From positions 423,725-487,724 of the forward strand of contig NZ_FNOH01000006.1 of NCBI RefSeq assembly GCF_900106535.1: DNA of 64,000 bases, in the 5' to 3' direction. A model generated the notes under the pieces. It ran no database searches. It was not told the origin of the DNA and was given only the letters and a program-made list of their open reading frames with translations. Origin of the DNA: Myxococcus xanthus. Its GTDB lineage: Bacteria; Myxococcota; Myxococcia; Myxococcales; Myxococcaceae. The translations under genes and the position numbers were made by a program. Below, piece after piece: positions 34,086 to 43,040 of this stretch. Each line of letters starts with the position of its first letter. Positions within the stretch are counted from its first letter, which is position 1.

Positions 34086-35126
34086 ATGAACCCAGGAGTC
34101 TCCATCGTCGCCGATGACACCCGGAGCTGGGGATTGGAGACCCCTGGCCCTGGGCTGCTGCTGAGCGTGCCCTCCACGGGCCGCTGGGCGCGGCGGCCCT
34201 CGGTGCATCTGGATGCCGCTCCGGACTACCGGATCCGGTTGCGCGGCGGGGGCCAGACGCTGCTATGGACCCGCATCGATTCCTACTGGGACCGCGCGGT
34301 CTTCGTTCGGGGAACGGCCACCGCTCCCCAAGTCCTGCCGCCGCTGTCCGCACCCGAGGTCCGGGCCGTGGAGGCCTCACCCGGCTCCGAGGCGTGGTGG
34401 GAGGCCTGGAGTTGGCGGGTTGCGCGAGCGCTCGTGGATGCACCCCTGCCAGTGCTCCACGCTGGCCACTGGTGTCTGCGCCCCGTGCGCGCCATCGCGG
34501 CGGAGAAGGCGGAGCGGCACCCAGTCTCCCCCATGGAGTGGGGCTTTGGTCAGCCTCCGCTGCCACCGCACTCGCTGGCCGCCATGACGCGGTTCCTGTT
34601 CGCGTGGAAGGAGGACTGGTGGGAGTCGCTGCCGGAACAGCGGCCGGGCGCCGTGCTCGGGCTGCGCGCGCTCTCTGCGTCCGAGGATGGGCGTGTGAAG
34701 AGCTGGCGAAAGCGCGCGCGGGACGGGACATTGCCGCCCGTGCTGCTGCTCTTCGTGGACATCCTGGCGAAGTGGGTGGTGCTGGATGGCCATGACCGGC
34801 TTCACGCGGCGCTGCTCGAAGGCGTGGAGCCTCCGCTGCTGGGCCTGTGGCCGTTCATCGTCCGGCCTCGTCCCTGGAACGCCGTCCGCGAGGAGGGCGC
34901 CCTGTTCAGCGCGGAGCTTCAGCTGCGCGCCGGAACGACGCCGGAGACCGTCGACCGCGTCAACCGCATGCTGCTGCTCAACTTCACTCCCGACCCGCGG
35001 GGCACCGTTTCACGCGCCTGGCCGCTCCTGGGCGGACGGGAGACCTGGCACGAGGAGGTCTCCGCCCGCCGCCGCAGGGGCCAGCTTCCGCTGCTGGAGG
35101 ACTCAGACTGGCGCTGGCTCGCGTAG
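34086..35126 (+). CDS. hypothetical protein with ParB/Srx-like GHDR motif
   Basis: 346 residues from the ATG at 34086 (MNPGVSIVADDTRSWGLETP), which has AGGAG 10 bases upstream; a frame reaching to 33819 is rejected as non-coding-like. The middle is Trp-rich (EAWWEAWSWRVARAL, FAWKEDWWESLPEQ). A segment reading KWVVLDGHDRLHAALLEG resembles the core of ParB/sulfiredoxin-fold proteins, which bind nucleotide through a GxxRxxA motif. No signal peptide or membrane helix, so cytoplasmic. Convergent with the ABC permease gene. I do not recognise the family. Confidence 0.72.
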   Translation: MNPGVSIVADDTRSWGLETPGPGLLLSVPSTGRWARRPSVHLDAAPDYRIRLRGGGQTLLWTRIDSYWDRAVFVRGTATAPQVLPPLSAPEVRAVEASPGSEAWWEAWSWRVARALVDAPLPVLHAGHWCLRPVRAIAAEKAERHPVSPMEWGFGQPPLPPHSLAAMTRFLFAWKEDWWESLPEQRPGAVLGLRALSASEDGRVKSWRKRARDGTLPPVLLLFVDILAKWVVLDGHDRLHAALLEGVEPPLLGLWPFIVRPRPWNAVREEGALFSAELQLRAGTTPETVDRVNRMLLLNFTPDPRGTVSRAWPLLGGRETWHEEVSARRRRGQLPLLEDSDWRWLA

Positions 35127-35196
35127 CTCCCCACACGGGGCCCTGCGCGAGACAGCGACGGGAGACATGAGAAGAACCCTCCGTGATGCGCGAATG

Positions 35197-35230
35197 GGCA
35201 CAGCAGCCAGACTTCGGGCAGGCACAGGCG
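35197..35230 (-). repeat. dispersed intergenic motif, copy B
   Basis: Plus-strand reading: GGCACAGCAGCCAGACTT then CGGGCAGGCACAGGCG. It ends two bases before the stop codon (35233-35235) of the minus-strand permease gene, so on that strand it directly follows the gene. The most divergent copy in its CAGCAGCC part, but the GGCAGGCACAGGCG half matches copies D and E. Confidence 0.4.
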
Positions 35231-35232
35231 CT

Positions 35233-37692
35233 TCAGGCCTCCGAGCGAAGCACGGTCATCGGGTCCACGCGCGAAGCACGTCGGGCCGGCAGCCAGCTCG
35301 CGAGCAGCGCCACGCCGAGCAGGAGGAGCGCCACCACGAGGAAGACGAGCGGGTCCGTGGTGCTCACTCCGTACACGAGCCCCGCGAGCACCTGGCTGAG
35401 CCCCAGGGCCCCCAGCACGCCGAGCACGATTCCCAGCCCCGCGAGCCGCGCCGCCTGCCGGAGCACCAGCCCCAGCACGTCTTCCGTCGTCGCGCCCAGC
35501 GCGAAGCGGATACCGAATTCCCGCGTGCGCTGCGCCACCGCGTAGGACACGACGGCCGCGAGGCCCGCCACCGAGAGCAGCAGCGCCATCGCACCGAAGG
35601 CGCCCAGCAGCAGGAGGCTGAAGCGCCTGGGGGCGAGCGAGCCCGCGAGCAATCCCTCCACCGTGGACAGGCGCGAGGGCAGCTCGGGGGCAAGCTCTCG
35701 CAGCACCGGCAGCGCCGCGGTGACCAGGGCAGCGGAGCCCATTGGCCCGTGTACGGCGAGGTGGAAGCGGGAGGAGGCCCGCAGACGCTGCCGGGAGCCG
35801 CCATAGAACATGGGCCTGGGCGCGTCATCCAGCCCTTGCTCCCGCACGTCCCCCACCACGCCGACAATGGTGAAGGGACGCAGGTCCCCGTCCATGTTGC
35901 CGAACTGAATGAGCTTGCCCAGCGGGTCCTCGTGGGGCCAGCGGGCCTTCGCGAGCGACTCGCTGATGACGGCCACGTGCGGCGCGTCGACGGTGTCGCG
36001 TGCATCGAACAGACGCCCGCGCACGAGCGGGATGCCGAGCGCGGCGAAGTAGCCCTCGCTCGCCACGCGGTACTCGGCGGAGCCGGTGCGCTCGGGCTCG
36101 CGCGCCAGCCGCCCGAAGTCCTCGAAGTTCCCCACCTCGTCGGGGCGGTTGAGCACGATGAAGGTGCCATCTCCCGCCGGGCTTCCCTCGAGCGGGAAGC
36201 TGCTCACGGCGCCCACCGCGCGCACGCCGGGCAGCGCCGCCAGTCGCGAGAGGAGGTGCTCCTGCAACTGCACGTTGTGCCGCCCCTGCGCCTCGTCCTT
36301 TGCCGGGGGGAGCACGAGGCTGAGCACCGCGACATCCTCGGTGCGATACCCCGGGTCCAGCGAGAGCAGCCCCATCAGGCTCCGCCCGAGCAGCGCCGCG
36401 CCCACCAGGAGGACCAATGCGAGCGCGAGCTGCCCCACGACGAGGGCCCGGCGCGTGCGCTCGGCGCTCCCTCCTCCGCTGTGCGTGCGCCCCGAGCCCG
36501 CCAGCGCGGCCCCCGGGGGCTGCCGCGCCGCGCGCAGCGCCGTCAGCAACCCCAGCCCCAGTGCGAGCAGCAGCGAGAGCCCGAGGGAGAAGAGGAGCAC
36601 CGTGGCGTTCACCCCCACCTCGTCGACCCGTGGCAGGTGGCCCGGCTCGGCCGCGAGCAGCGCGCGCACGCCCCAGGCGGCAAGCACCGCCCCCAGTGCG
36701 CCTCCCGCCAATGAGAGCAGGAGCGACTCCATGAGGAATCGCCGCATCAACGCTCCGGGCCCCGCGCCCAGGGCCACGTGAATGGCGAGCTCCCGGGCAC
36801 GGGTGGCCGCGCGGGCGAGCAGCAGGTTCGTGACGTTGGCGCCCGCCACCAGCAGCAGGAAGGCCGCGGCGCCCGCAAGCAGGTAGAGCGTGGACCGCAC
36901 GCGGCCCACCAGGCTCTCTTGCAAGGGCTCCACGGCGATGTCATGCATCCGCGTGTCCTGGCCGTACTGGGCTTCGAGCTCGCGGGCGATGTGTGTGAGC
37001 TCCACTCGCGCGGCCTGGAGGTCGACGCCGTCCGCCAGCCTTCCCACCACCCGCCAGTTGTGTGCGGTGCGGCTGGGCAGGGGGGGCACCAGCTCCCGCG
37101 GAACCCACAGCTGCGTGCCCACCGGGTAGTCGAAGGACTCGGGCATCACGCCCACCACGGTGTAAGCGCGCCCCTCGAAGGTGAGGGTGTCCGGAAGGGG
37201 CAGCGGCCGTGCGCCCAGATAGCGCTTCCAGAAGGCGTGGCTCACCATCACCACGGGAGCACCTCCCTCCTGCTGCTCCTCCTCCGCGAAGAGGCGCCCC
37301 TGGACAGGCCGTACCGCGAAGGCGGGGAAGAAGTCGCGTGAGGCGAGCGCCAGCGTGGCGAAGGCCGGCTCGTCGGCGCCCGTGACGGCGACGCTCGCCG
37401 CTCCCGACACCTGGGCCAGCGCCGAGACGGTGCGAGCGCGCGTCCGCACATCCTCGAAGTTGGGGTCCGAGAACCGCATTGGATGGCCGTCCGCCGCGCG
37501 CTGGGAGAGCTCCACGAGGCGCTCGGGGCGCGGATAGGGCAGGGGACGCAGCAGAACGCCTTCCACCACGCTGAAGAGCGCGGTGCTCGCTCCGATGCCC
37601 ACCGCCAGCATCAGTACACACCCCAGCGTGAAGCCGGGGCTGCGGCCCAGCGAGCGCAGGCTTTGACGCAGTCCAGCCAGAACGGAATCCAT
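35233..37692 (-). CDS. MacB/FtsX-type ABC permease with duplicated permease halves (ADOP-like)
   Basis: 819 residues from the ATG at 37692 (MDSVLAGLRQSLRSLGRSPG), which has AGGAG upstream. The order is: first membrane helix (CVLMLAVGIGASTALFSVVE), a periplasmic MacB_PCD domain, an FtsX three-helix unit, then a second PCD and second FtsX unit ending in DPMTVLRSEA. This doubled layout of about 800 residues is that of ADOP permeases (Acidobacteria duplicated orphan permeases). As the name implies, no ATPase gene lies next to it; it must use an ATPase encoded elsewhere or act in another way. The substrate is unknown; relatives expel macrolides, peptides or lipoproteins. The stop codon is abutted by motif copy B. 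Confidence 0.87.
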   Translation of the reverse strand: MDSVLAGLRQSLRSLGRSPGFTLGCVLMLAVGIGASTALFSVVEGVLLRPLPYPRPERLVELSQRAADGHPMRFSDPNFEDVRTRARTVSALAQVSGAASVAVTGADEPAFATLALASRDFFPAFAVRPVQGRLFAEEEQQEGGAPVVMVSHAFWKRYLGARPLPLPDTLTFEGRAYTVVGVMPESFDYPVGTQLWVPRELVPPLPSRTAHNWRVVGRLADGVDLQAARVELTHIARELEAQYGQDTRMHDIAVEPLQESLVGRVRSTLYLLAGAAAFLLLVAGANVTNLLLARAATRARELAIHVALGAGPGALMRRFLMESLLLSLAGGALGAVLAAWGVRALLAAEPGHLPRVDEVGVNATVLLFSLGLSLLLALGLGLLTALRAARQPPGAALAGSGRTHSGGGSAERTRRALVVGQLALALVLLVGAALLGRSLMGLLSLDPGYRTEDVAVLSLVLPPAKDEAQGRHNVQLQEHLLSRLAALPGVRAVGAVSSFPLEGSPAGDGTFIVLNRPDEVGNFEDFGRLAREPERTGSAEYRVASEGYFAALGIPLVRGRLFDARDTVDAPHVAVISESLAKARWPHEDPLGKLIQFGNMDGDLRPFTIVGVVGDVREQGLDDAPRPMFYGGSRQRLRASSRFHLAVHGPMGSAALVTAALPVLRELAPELPSRLSTVEGLLAGSLAPRRFSLLLLGAFGAMALLLSVAGLAAVVSYAVAQRTREFGIRFALGATTEDVLGLVLRQAARLAGLGIVLGVLGALGLSQVLAGLVYGVSTTDPLVFLVVALLLLGVALLASWLPARRASRVDPMTVLRSEA

Positions 37693-37886
37693 CGCGACAT
37701 CTCCTGAAGCCGGTCGGCGGCTTCCGGAGCGGCTACGTTCGGGCCGGCGGACGATTGCGTGTCCCTGCTCAGCCACCAGGCCCTTGGTCGTGACGAACAG
37801 GGGCGTCCAGCTCGGGTTGGCGTCTCCGGGCTGAACGGGCCTGCGAAGGCGAGCGCGGGCGATCTCGGCCCCATCGCCCAGGCGAA

Positions 37887-37920
37887 CGCCGCGCGCCCGT
37901 CAAGCACGGGACGCGCGGCG
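37887..37920 (-). terminator. terminator hairpin downstream of the IgGFc-like gene
   Basis: CGCCGCGCGCCCGT (37887-37900), loop CAAGC, ACGGGACGCGCGGCG (37906-37920): a long GC stem with one mismatch/bulge, 65 bases after the stop at 37985 on the minus strand. The rest of the gap 37693-37984 holds the permease promoter and nothing else recognised. Confidence 0.5.
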
Positions 37921-37984
37921 CGCCGCGCGGGTGGACGTTCCGGCCCGGGCGAGCGTCATTCTCCCGCCCTGGGCCGCGCCGCGC

Positions 37985-40432
37985 TCAGGGCGCCACGTAT
38001 ACGCGCGCCACCACCTCGGTCGTATTGCCCGCGGCGTCCGTGGCCCGGACGTGGACGAGCGACCAGTCGCGGTGCACCAGGTTCACCGTGTGCCGCAGCA
38101 CGTTGCTGCCCGCGGGCACGTCCTCCGTCACGATTCCCTGGGTCACCACCGTGGCGGGGCTGGCGTCCTGCTCCTGGATGACCATCGAGACGACCGGGTC
38201 GGGGTTGGTCTCCTGCTCGGTGGGCGACAGGATGACGAGCACCGGCGGCGTGAAGTCCGCGGACACCGTCTGCTCGCGCCACGTCACGTGCCCCAGCGCG
38301 TCCACGACGCTCAGCCGGACCACGTGCGTCCCCTCCGTGAGGTGAAGCTGGGTGGTGACGTAGCCGCCGCCCGCGTCGGGCATGACGGGGATGGGCGCGC
38401 CGCCATCCACGGTGAAGTACGCGGAGACGATGCCCGTGCTGCTGCCGCCCGCGGTGGCCCAGCCGCACGCCTTGATGGAGGTCCCGTTCGTGTAGCGGGG
38501 CAGGCCGCACATCGTGAGCTCCGACGCCCAGCCGAGCACCACCTGAGCGGTGTCGGTGGCGGTCGCGGTGCCGTCATTGACGGTCAGCGACACGGTGACG
38601 ATGCCGGCCCCGTCACACTGGATGCTCGAGACCGGGGCTGAAGGCGACCCGAAGGTGCAGTGCACGCCCGGGGGCGCCACATAGCTCCAGGAATAGGTGA
38701 GCGGGTCACCATCCGGGTCCGAGGCCGAGCCCCGCAGCGTCAACTGCTGGGAGGCCATGCCCTCCAGGTCGGGCCCGGCGTCCACGATGGGCGGGGCGTT
38801 GGGCTTCGTCCAGGTCACCCGCACCTGGTCGGTCACCGAGCCGATGCTCGCGGTCACCGCATCCTCGCCGGGGGCGGTGCCCTCGAAGCAGAACTCGGCC
38901 TGCCCGTCGGCGGTGGTGTTCACGGAGGCCAAGGCGGAGTTCACTCCGGACGAAGCGAAGTCCACTCGCACGCCCGCGAGCGGCCGGTCCGCGGCGTCCT
39001 GGACCGTGGCCGTCACGCAGTAGAGGTCCCCCACGACGGCGACGCCCTCTCTGGGCGACAGCGTGAGCTTGCTCACCTCCGCCACGGGCGCCAGGGCCAT
39101 TCCTCCCGGGTAGCCATAGGAGTCGTAGGCATCGAACCCATAGAGCATGACGCCGAAGGGCTGCGGCGCGGACAGGCGGTGCGCCCCCAGCGCGACGGGG
39201 AGCTGGGCCCCGGAGAAGCCGCTGGTCCCGATGGCCTGGAACTGGCTCGCCGGGATGAGCGCTCCGTCCAGCATCACCTCGGCCACGACGTCGTTGGGGA
39301 CCACGATGTTGGCGAAGTTGCTGCGGAACCCCGAGCTCGGAGTGGTGACGGTGTACTGGGCGGCGAACTGCTCGAAGGGCGGCACCAACATCATGAACGG
39401 GTCGGACGGGATGCCATCGAAGCCAGAGCCATTGGAGTACTGCGTCACGAGGATGGGCTCGTTGGCGGTGATGCTCGCCGAGCCCTGGATGTTCGTCTGG
39501 AACACCTGGCCGCGCTGGAGCTGCGCCACCACCGCGCCGTTGAGGCTCACCTGCGTGCCGTCCCTGGCGGCCGCGAAGCGGAAGGTGTCCCCGCCGAGGC
39601 GTGTGGCCAGCGGCACGGTCACGAAGCGCCGCCCCCACGTCGAGGTCGGGGGGAGCTGCTCCACCAGGTAGTCACAGGCGATCGTGGTGCCATCCGGGAT
39701 GTTGGCGCACTGATGCCCGCCGAAGACCGCCACCGGGCGCGTGGCATGAACGAGCGTTCCGGAGACGTCCGAGGGCGCGGCCCCCGTGCTGCGAAGCTGA
39801 TACGCCTGCCCCTTGTTCAGCGCCACGTGGAAGGGCACTCCCGCGGCGTGGTTGCCCACCACACTCGCGGGGGTGATGGTCACCTCCGTCGCGTCCTCCG
39901 TGGCCACGACGGAGAACTGCGAGCCGTTGACGACGTTGACGTTCGGATAGGCCTGCACCACGTAGTCCGTGCCCAGGCTCGCGGTGGGCAAGCCCAGGAA
40001 CGCATCCGTCGTTTGCAGGAGCCGGTTGAGCCCATACACGGAGATGTCCGCGCCCGCGGTGACGTGGATGCCCTTGGACTCCACGCCATCCACGGCCACC
40101 TGTGCCACCGAGGAGGGCAGCGCCACCGCCGTCACCTGCCCCGGCGTCACCGAGAAGTCGAAGGACAGCCCCTGTCCCGGAACGCGAACCTGTCCCGTCG
40201 TCGCCGTGTCACTGGCGATGAACAACGTGAGCACCGCGGTGGCCTGGTAGTTCCCCGGGAAGGCCAGCCAGAACTCGCGGCCCCGACTGGTCGCCTTGCT
40301 CAGTTCGTGCACGCGCGCATCGTCCTTGCTCGCGAGCCCTTCTGGAGCTTGGTCCCGAGAGGACTCCTCCACACACCCCGTCATCAAACTGCTGACCGCA
40401 GCCGCCAGGGCCAGACCGGCCTTCATCCGCAT
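37985..40432 (-). CDS. IgGFc-binding-protein-like lipoprotein with Ig/PKD domains
   Basis: 815 residues from the ATG at 40432, which has GAGGGGG upstream; two earlier ATGs are in frame but weaker. MRMKAGLALAAAVSSLMTGC is a lipoprotein signal. Residues ~40-470 resemble the IgGFc_binding N-terminal domain (GREFWLAFPGNYQ, TDYVVQAYPNV, GGHQCANIPDGTTIACDYLV, STWGRRFVTVPLATR), found in mucin-type and bacterial surface proteins. Then a Big/Ig domain (VRVDFASSGVNSALASVNTT), a PKD-like domain (PIVDAGPDLEGMASQQLTLR) and two Ig-like repeats with C-terminal AGNTTEVVARVYVAP. Probably a surface adhesin or scaffold in cell-cell contact or predation. Motif copy C lies upstream. Confidence 0.82.
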   Translation of the reverse strand: MRMKAGLALAAAVSSLMTGCVEESSRDQAPEGLASKDDARVHELSKATSRGREFWLAFPGNYQATAVLTLFIASDTATTGQVRVPGQGLSFDFSVTPGQVTAVALPSSVAQVAVDGVESKGIHVTAGADISVYGLNRLLQTTDAFLGLPTASLGTDYVVQAYPNVNVVNGSQFSVVATEDATEVTITPASVVGNHAAGVPFHVALNKGQAYQLRSTGAAPSDVSGTLVHATRPVAVFGGHQCANIPDGTTIACDYLVEQLPPTSTWGRRFVTVPLATRLGGDTFRFAAARDGTQVSLNGAVVAQLQRGQVFQTNIQGSASITANEPILVTQYSNGSGFDGIPSDPFMMLVPPFEQFAAQYTVTTPSSGFRSNFANIVVPNDVVAEVMLDGALIPASQFQAIGTSGFSGAQLPVALGAHRLSAPQPFGVMLYGFDAYDSYGYPGGMALAPVAEVSKLTLSPREGVAVVGDLYCVTATVQDAADRPLAGVRVDFASSGVNSALASVNTTADGQAEFCFEGTAPGEDAVTASIGSVTDQVRVTWTKPNAPPIVDAGPDLEGMASQQLTLRGSASDPDGDPLTYSWSYVAPPGVHCTFGSPSAPVSSIQCDGAGIVTVSLTVNDGTATATDTAQVVLGWASELTMCGLPRYTNGTSIKACGWATAGGSSTGIVSAYFTVDGGAPIPVMPDAGGGYVTTQLHLTEGTHVVRLSVVDALGHVTWREQTVSADFTPPVLVILSPTEQETNPDPVVSMVIQEQDASPATVVTQGIVTEDVPAGSNVLRHTVNLVHRDWSLVHVRATDAAGNTTEVVARVYVAP

Positions 40433-40574
40433 GAGCACACAACCCCCTCTGTTCTTCATGATGAAACGACTGTTCATTTCTATTCAGGTGTGTCGAAAGA
40501 AATACAAAATATGGGTGCTTCCGGCTTCGCCTCTCCGGTCCATGCAGAGCGGCGACCGCGCGTCGCGCACTCGC

Positions 40575-40612
40575 CATGACGCAGCGATTAAACTTGGGCT
40601 AGGCACAGCGAG
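40575..40612 (-). repeat. dispersed intergenic motif, copy C
   Basis: Plus-strand reading: CATGACGCAGCGATTAAACT then TGGGCTAGGCACAGCGAG. Together with copy D it extends outward: both carry ACTCGCC just before the core, so homology is longer than the core. It lies about 95 bases past the stop of the ferritin-like gene and about 140 bases before the IgGFc-like gene. Confidence 0.5.
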
Positions 40613-40621
40613 CCTATTCCT

Positions 40622-40646
40622 GCCGCGTCAAGACACGCGACGCGGC
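40622..40646 (-). terminator. small hairpin downstream of the ferritin-like gene
   Basis: GCCGCGTC (40622-40629), 9-nt loop, GACGCGGC (40639-40646). It lies about 60 bases beyond the ferritin-like gene's stop codon on the minus strand and next to motif copy C. Confidence 0.4.
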
Positions 40647-40704
40647 GAAACAGGGAGCTGGCCCTTTCCAACGTTCAGCTCAGCCCTGGCTTTGTTAGGG
40701 ATTC

Positions 40705-41712
40705 TTAGAACTGCGGCACTCCGCCCGCGGACCACACGGACACGATCTGCTTGGGAAGAGCCCACATGCTACCGAGGTCGAGTTCGTCGTCCCCGGCATA
40801 GCCCTTCTCCAACGCGGTCAAGAGGCTCGTGAATCCGGCGGTGAGCTGCTGCTGCGCGGCCGCGAGCCCACTGCCCCCTGTGGTGGGGTAGGTCTCCAGC
40901 GGGCCGCCGAACTTCAGCATTGCCTGCACCATCCGGAATCGCGCGAAATGGCTGAACTGATCCTCCAGGTCGTTGGCATCCTCGGGGCGGAGCTCTGGGT
41001 CGATGACGGGTCCCAAGTTGCCCTCGCCCTGCCCGACGATGGCCTGGAGCACCTCATTCGCCTGTTTCAGCGCGGTGCGGCTGTCACCGCCGATGGTGCT
41101 GCTGAACCTGGCGTAGTCGTCTCCCTTGTATTGCGGGTTGGCGAATTCGCTCTTCTGCCGGTGGTCCGCGTCGGGCTGGTAGAGTTCGTTCCAGCGCTGA
41201 TTGATGCCCTGCTCGATGGCCTTGTAGAACTGACCGATGGAATCGTAGACATCTTGCGGCCCGTTCGGCGCGCCATCGGTCTTTGGCTCGGGGGTCTCGA
41301 TGGCGGCCAGGAGGGACATTTGCTCAGGGTTCACCGGCCCGAGCTTCACGGGCTTGTTGACCGCGATCCAGGACGGGAACTTGTCGTACCGCGGCGCCCA
41401 TTCGCCTGTGAACTTCGGCGAGTATCCCTTGGGGGCGAACAGCGCATTGAAGAGGTTGCTGGCCAGTTCGAGGTGTAGCATCTCCTGTACGACGACCGAG
41501 TAGATGTTGTTGAAGGCGAGCTGCTCCCGGCTTCGATTGGGGTTCTTCTTTCCGCGAACGGTCACCTGCTGGGGCGGGAGCTGAGCGTTCGTGCCAGGAA
41601 CCTGCAAGGAATAGGCGGCCGTCAGATAGAGGGGGATGGTCCACAGCTCCAAGTAGACGGCTTTCTGGAGATGATCGAGGAGGGCTGCGTCGGTCCAGGT
41701 CTTGTTTTGCAC
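40705..41712 (-). CDS. ferritin-like domain protein (PF12902/VioB-type)
   Basis: 335 residues, read from a GTG at 41712 (then QNKTWTDAALLDHLQKAVYL). The N-terminal half has a ferritin-like four-helix bundle with metal-ligand candidates: Glu in KAVYLELWTIPLYL and the E-x-x-H of VVVQEMLHLELASNLFNAL. After a loop with PKFTGEWAPRYDKFPSW the second helix pair follows (EDQFSHFARFRMVQAMLKFG). This is the pattern of the ferritin-like proteins related to the iminophenyl-pyruvate dimer synthase region of VioB/RebD, found in peroxidase-like or secondary-metabolite settings. No signal peptide. Whether it binds iron and what it oxidises are unknown. Confidence 0.78.
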   Translation of the reverse strand: MQNKTWTDAALLDHLQKAVYLELWTIPLYLTAAYSLQVPGTNAQLPPQQVTVRGKKNPNRSREQLAFNNIYSVVVQEMLHLELASNLFNALFAPKGYSPKFTGEWAPRYDKFPSWIAVNKPVKLGPVNPEQMSLLAAIETPEPKTDGAPNGPQDVYDSIGQFYKAIEQGINQRWNELYQPDADHRQKSEFANPQYKGDDYARFSSTIGGDSRTALKQANEVLQAIVGQGEGNLGPVIDPELRPEDANDLEDQFSHFARFRMVQAMLKFGGPLETYPTTGGSGLAAAQQQLTAGFTSLLTALEKGYAGDDELDLGSMWALPKQIVSVWSAGGVPQF

Positions 41713-41965
41713 AGGGAGCTCTGAGGTTGGTGGGAGGTGCCGTGGCTGGATGCGCCGGCGAGGAGAGCAATGTTCGAGCCAGGGCCTGTGGAAGAACGAC
41801 TCCAGTCATTACAACTCCTTGCGGTGATGCCAGTCTCCGGGGGCCAGGGGAATCCCGTGTCACTGACACGTCAGCGACGGAGGCTGACGTGTCCGCCAAC
41901 TTTGCGCTGGGCGTGGTGAGATGCCTGCGGGCGGCCAGGCCGTGCTCGCCCGCCGCGCCCACTCG

Positions 41966-42013
41966 CCTTGACGCGCACAGGACGCAGCGACCGAATTTCA
42001 GGTAGGCACAGGT
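41966..42013 (-). repeat. dispersed intergenic motif, copy D
   Basis: Core on the plus strand: GACGCAGCGACCGAAT (41981-41996) then TTCAGGTAGGCACAGG (to 42012), preceded by TTGACGCGCACAG. It abuts the stop codon (42014-42016) of the AadA-like gene. Against copy E, 26 of 32 core positions are identical. The rest of the gap 41713-41965 shows nothing else. Confidence 0.55.
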
Positions 42014-42832
42014 TCAGCGAGCCGCCGGATTGCCGGACTGCCATTCCAAGTACATTCGTTCGATGGCCGTCCTGGCACAGTGCACGAACGCGGCGACTTC
42101 CGGGCCTCTCCGTGCCAAATCGTCCTGCGTCTCTCCAAGGTAAGACGCCCGCGCACTGCGCATGATACTTTGATGTTCATCCGGCAGGCGTTCAATGACC
42201 CACTGGGCCGCAACGTCTTTGGGGGCGATTCCCCCCGTCGACAGGCTGAACCAGATGCGAGCCAGCGCAAGCACCACGGTCCTTTCGTCCCCACGCCAGT
42301 CCGCAGGTTCGTTCCATTGGAGAGCGGTGTCGTAGAACGCTCTCGCCAGATCGGTCCGGGGTACGGGGTCGAAGAGGTCGGTTGCTGGCTCGCCCAACAG
42401 GCAGATGCTGTGTCTCCTTGCCTTCGCCAGCAAGATTGTCAGGTCGGGGTCCACGATGGCGGGCTGGACGTGGCCGGCTTCCATTTCTCCGCGCAACCAT
42501 TCCCCGAATTGAAGTTCGCGTGACGGCGGGTAGCGCCAAGGGACGACCGCATCCCGGACGACAACGGTCACTTCGAGAGGGCGGAGCGATTCACGCGTCA
42601 TTGGCCATGTCGAGACCGACAACAGCTCCTTGAGCAGCGCGTGTCGAACGGCTTCGGTCAATGGGGCGCTGACGGTTACCAGCAAATCGATGTCGCTGTG
42701 TGGTTTCAGCCCTCCATCAACTGCCGAGCCGAAGAGGTGTATGGCCTGCAGCGAACTGGCCAGGTGACGGCCAATCACTGAGCAGGCGCTTGAAACCTGG
42801 TGCGTGATTTCAGTCGGTACGGATGCGTTCAT
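42014..42832 (-). CDS. AadA-type aminoglycoside (streptomycin/spectinomycin) adenylyltransferase
   Basis: 272 residues from the ATG at 42832 (MNASVPTEITHQVSSACSVI). The similarity to ANT(3'')(9) enzymes runs the whole length: IHLFGSAVDGGLKPHSDIDL is the nucleotidyltransferase GS...DxD motif, followed by LRPLEVTVVVRD, VVPWRYPPSRELQFGEW, DLTILLAKARRHSICLLG, ADWRGDERTVVLALARIWFS and IAPKDVAAQWVIERLP. These enzymes inactivate streptomycin and spectinomycin by AMP transfer. AadA genes are best known as integron cassettes, but here no integrase or GTTRRRY core site is visible; instead motif copy D abuts its stop codon. Frame upstream of 42832 is rejected. Confidence 0.88.
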   Translation of the reverse strand: MNASVPTEITHQVSSACSVIGRHLASSLQAIHLFGSAVDGGLKPHSDIDLLVTVSAPLTEAVRHALLKELLSVSTWPMTRESLRPLEVTVVVRDAVVPWRYPPSRELQFGEWLRGEMEAGHVQPAIVDPDLTILLAKARRHSICLLGEPATDLFDPVPRTDLARAFYDTALQWNEPADWRGDERTVVLALARIWFSLSTGGIAPKDVAAQWVIERLPDEHQSIMRSARASYLGETQDDLARRGPEVAAFVHCARTAIERMYLEWQSGNPAAR

Positions 42833-43040
42833 GTCGGCCACCACTGGCAGGGTCCTTGGCTCTACAGATTCGGAAGATGCCCCATGTGCTCCCTGGTTGA
42901 AAGAACAGGGGACGAGGCTTCCCCTGTCGTCAACACTCAACGCAAGGGCGCAGGCGCGCGACGTGCGCCTGGTCAGCTCGCGGCGGAGATGGAGGAGACA
43001 GGGGCTTGGCTGCAGCCTCACTTCCTCGCTGTGGCCTGCT

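Noticed and set aside
34786..36714. A 642-codon plus-strand frame overlapping the ABC permease
   Set aside because: His/Glu/Arg/Gln-rich low-complexity translation without motifs; opposite a clear permease.
38660..40579. A 639-codon plus-strand frame opposite the IgGFc-like gene
   Set aside because: No motif, composition of a shadow frame.
41966..42013. Motif copy D as an integron attC site
   Set aside because: No GTTRRRY core and no long imperfect palindrome with R'/R'' and L'/L'' sites, despite following an AadA-like gene.
42833..43040. Small plus-strand frame upstream of the AadA-like gene
   Set aside because: Arg/Ser/Leu-rich translation without motif; looks like promoter-region shadow.
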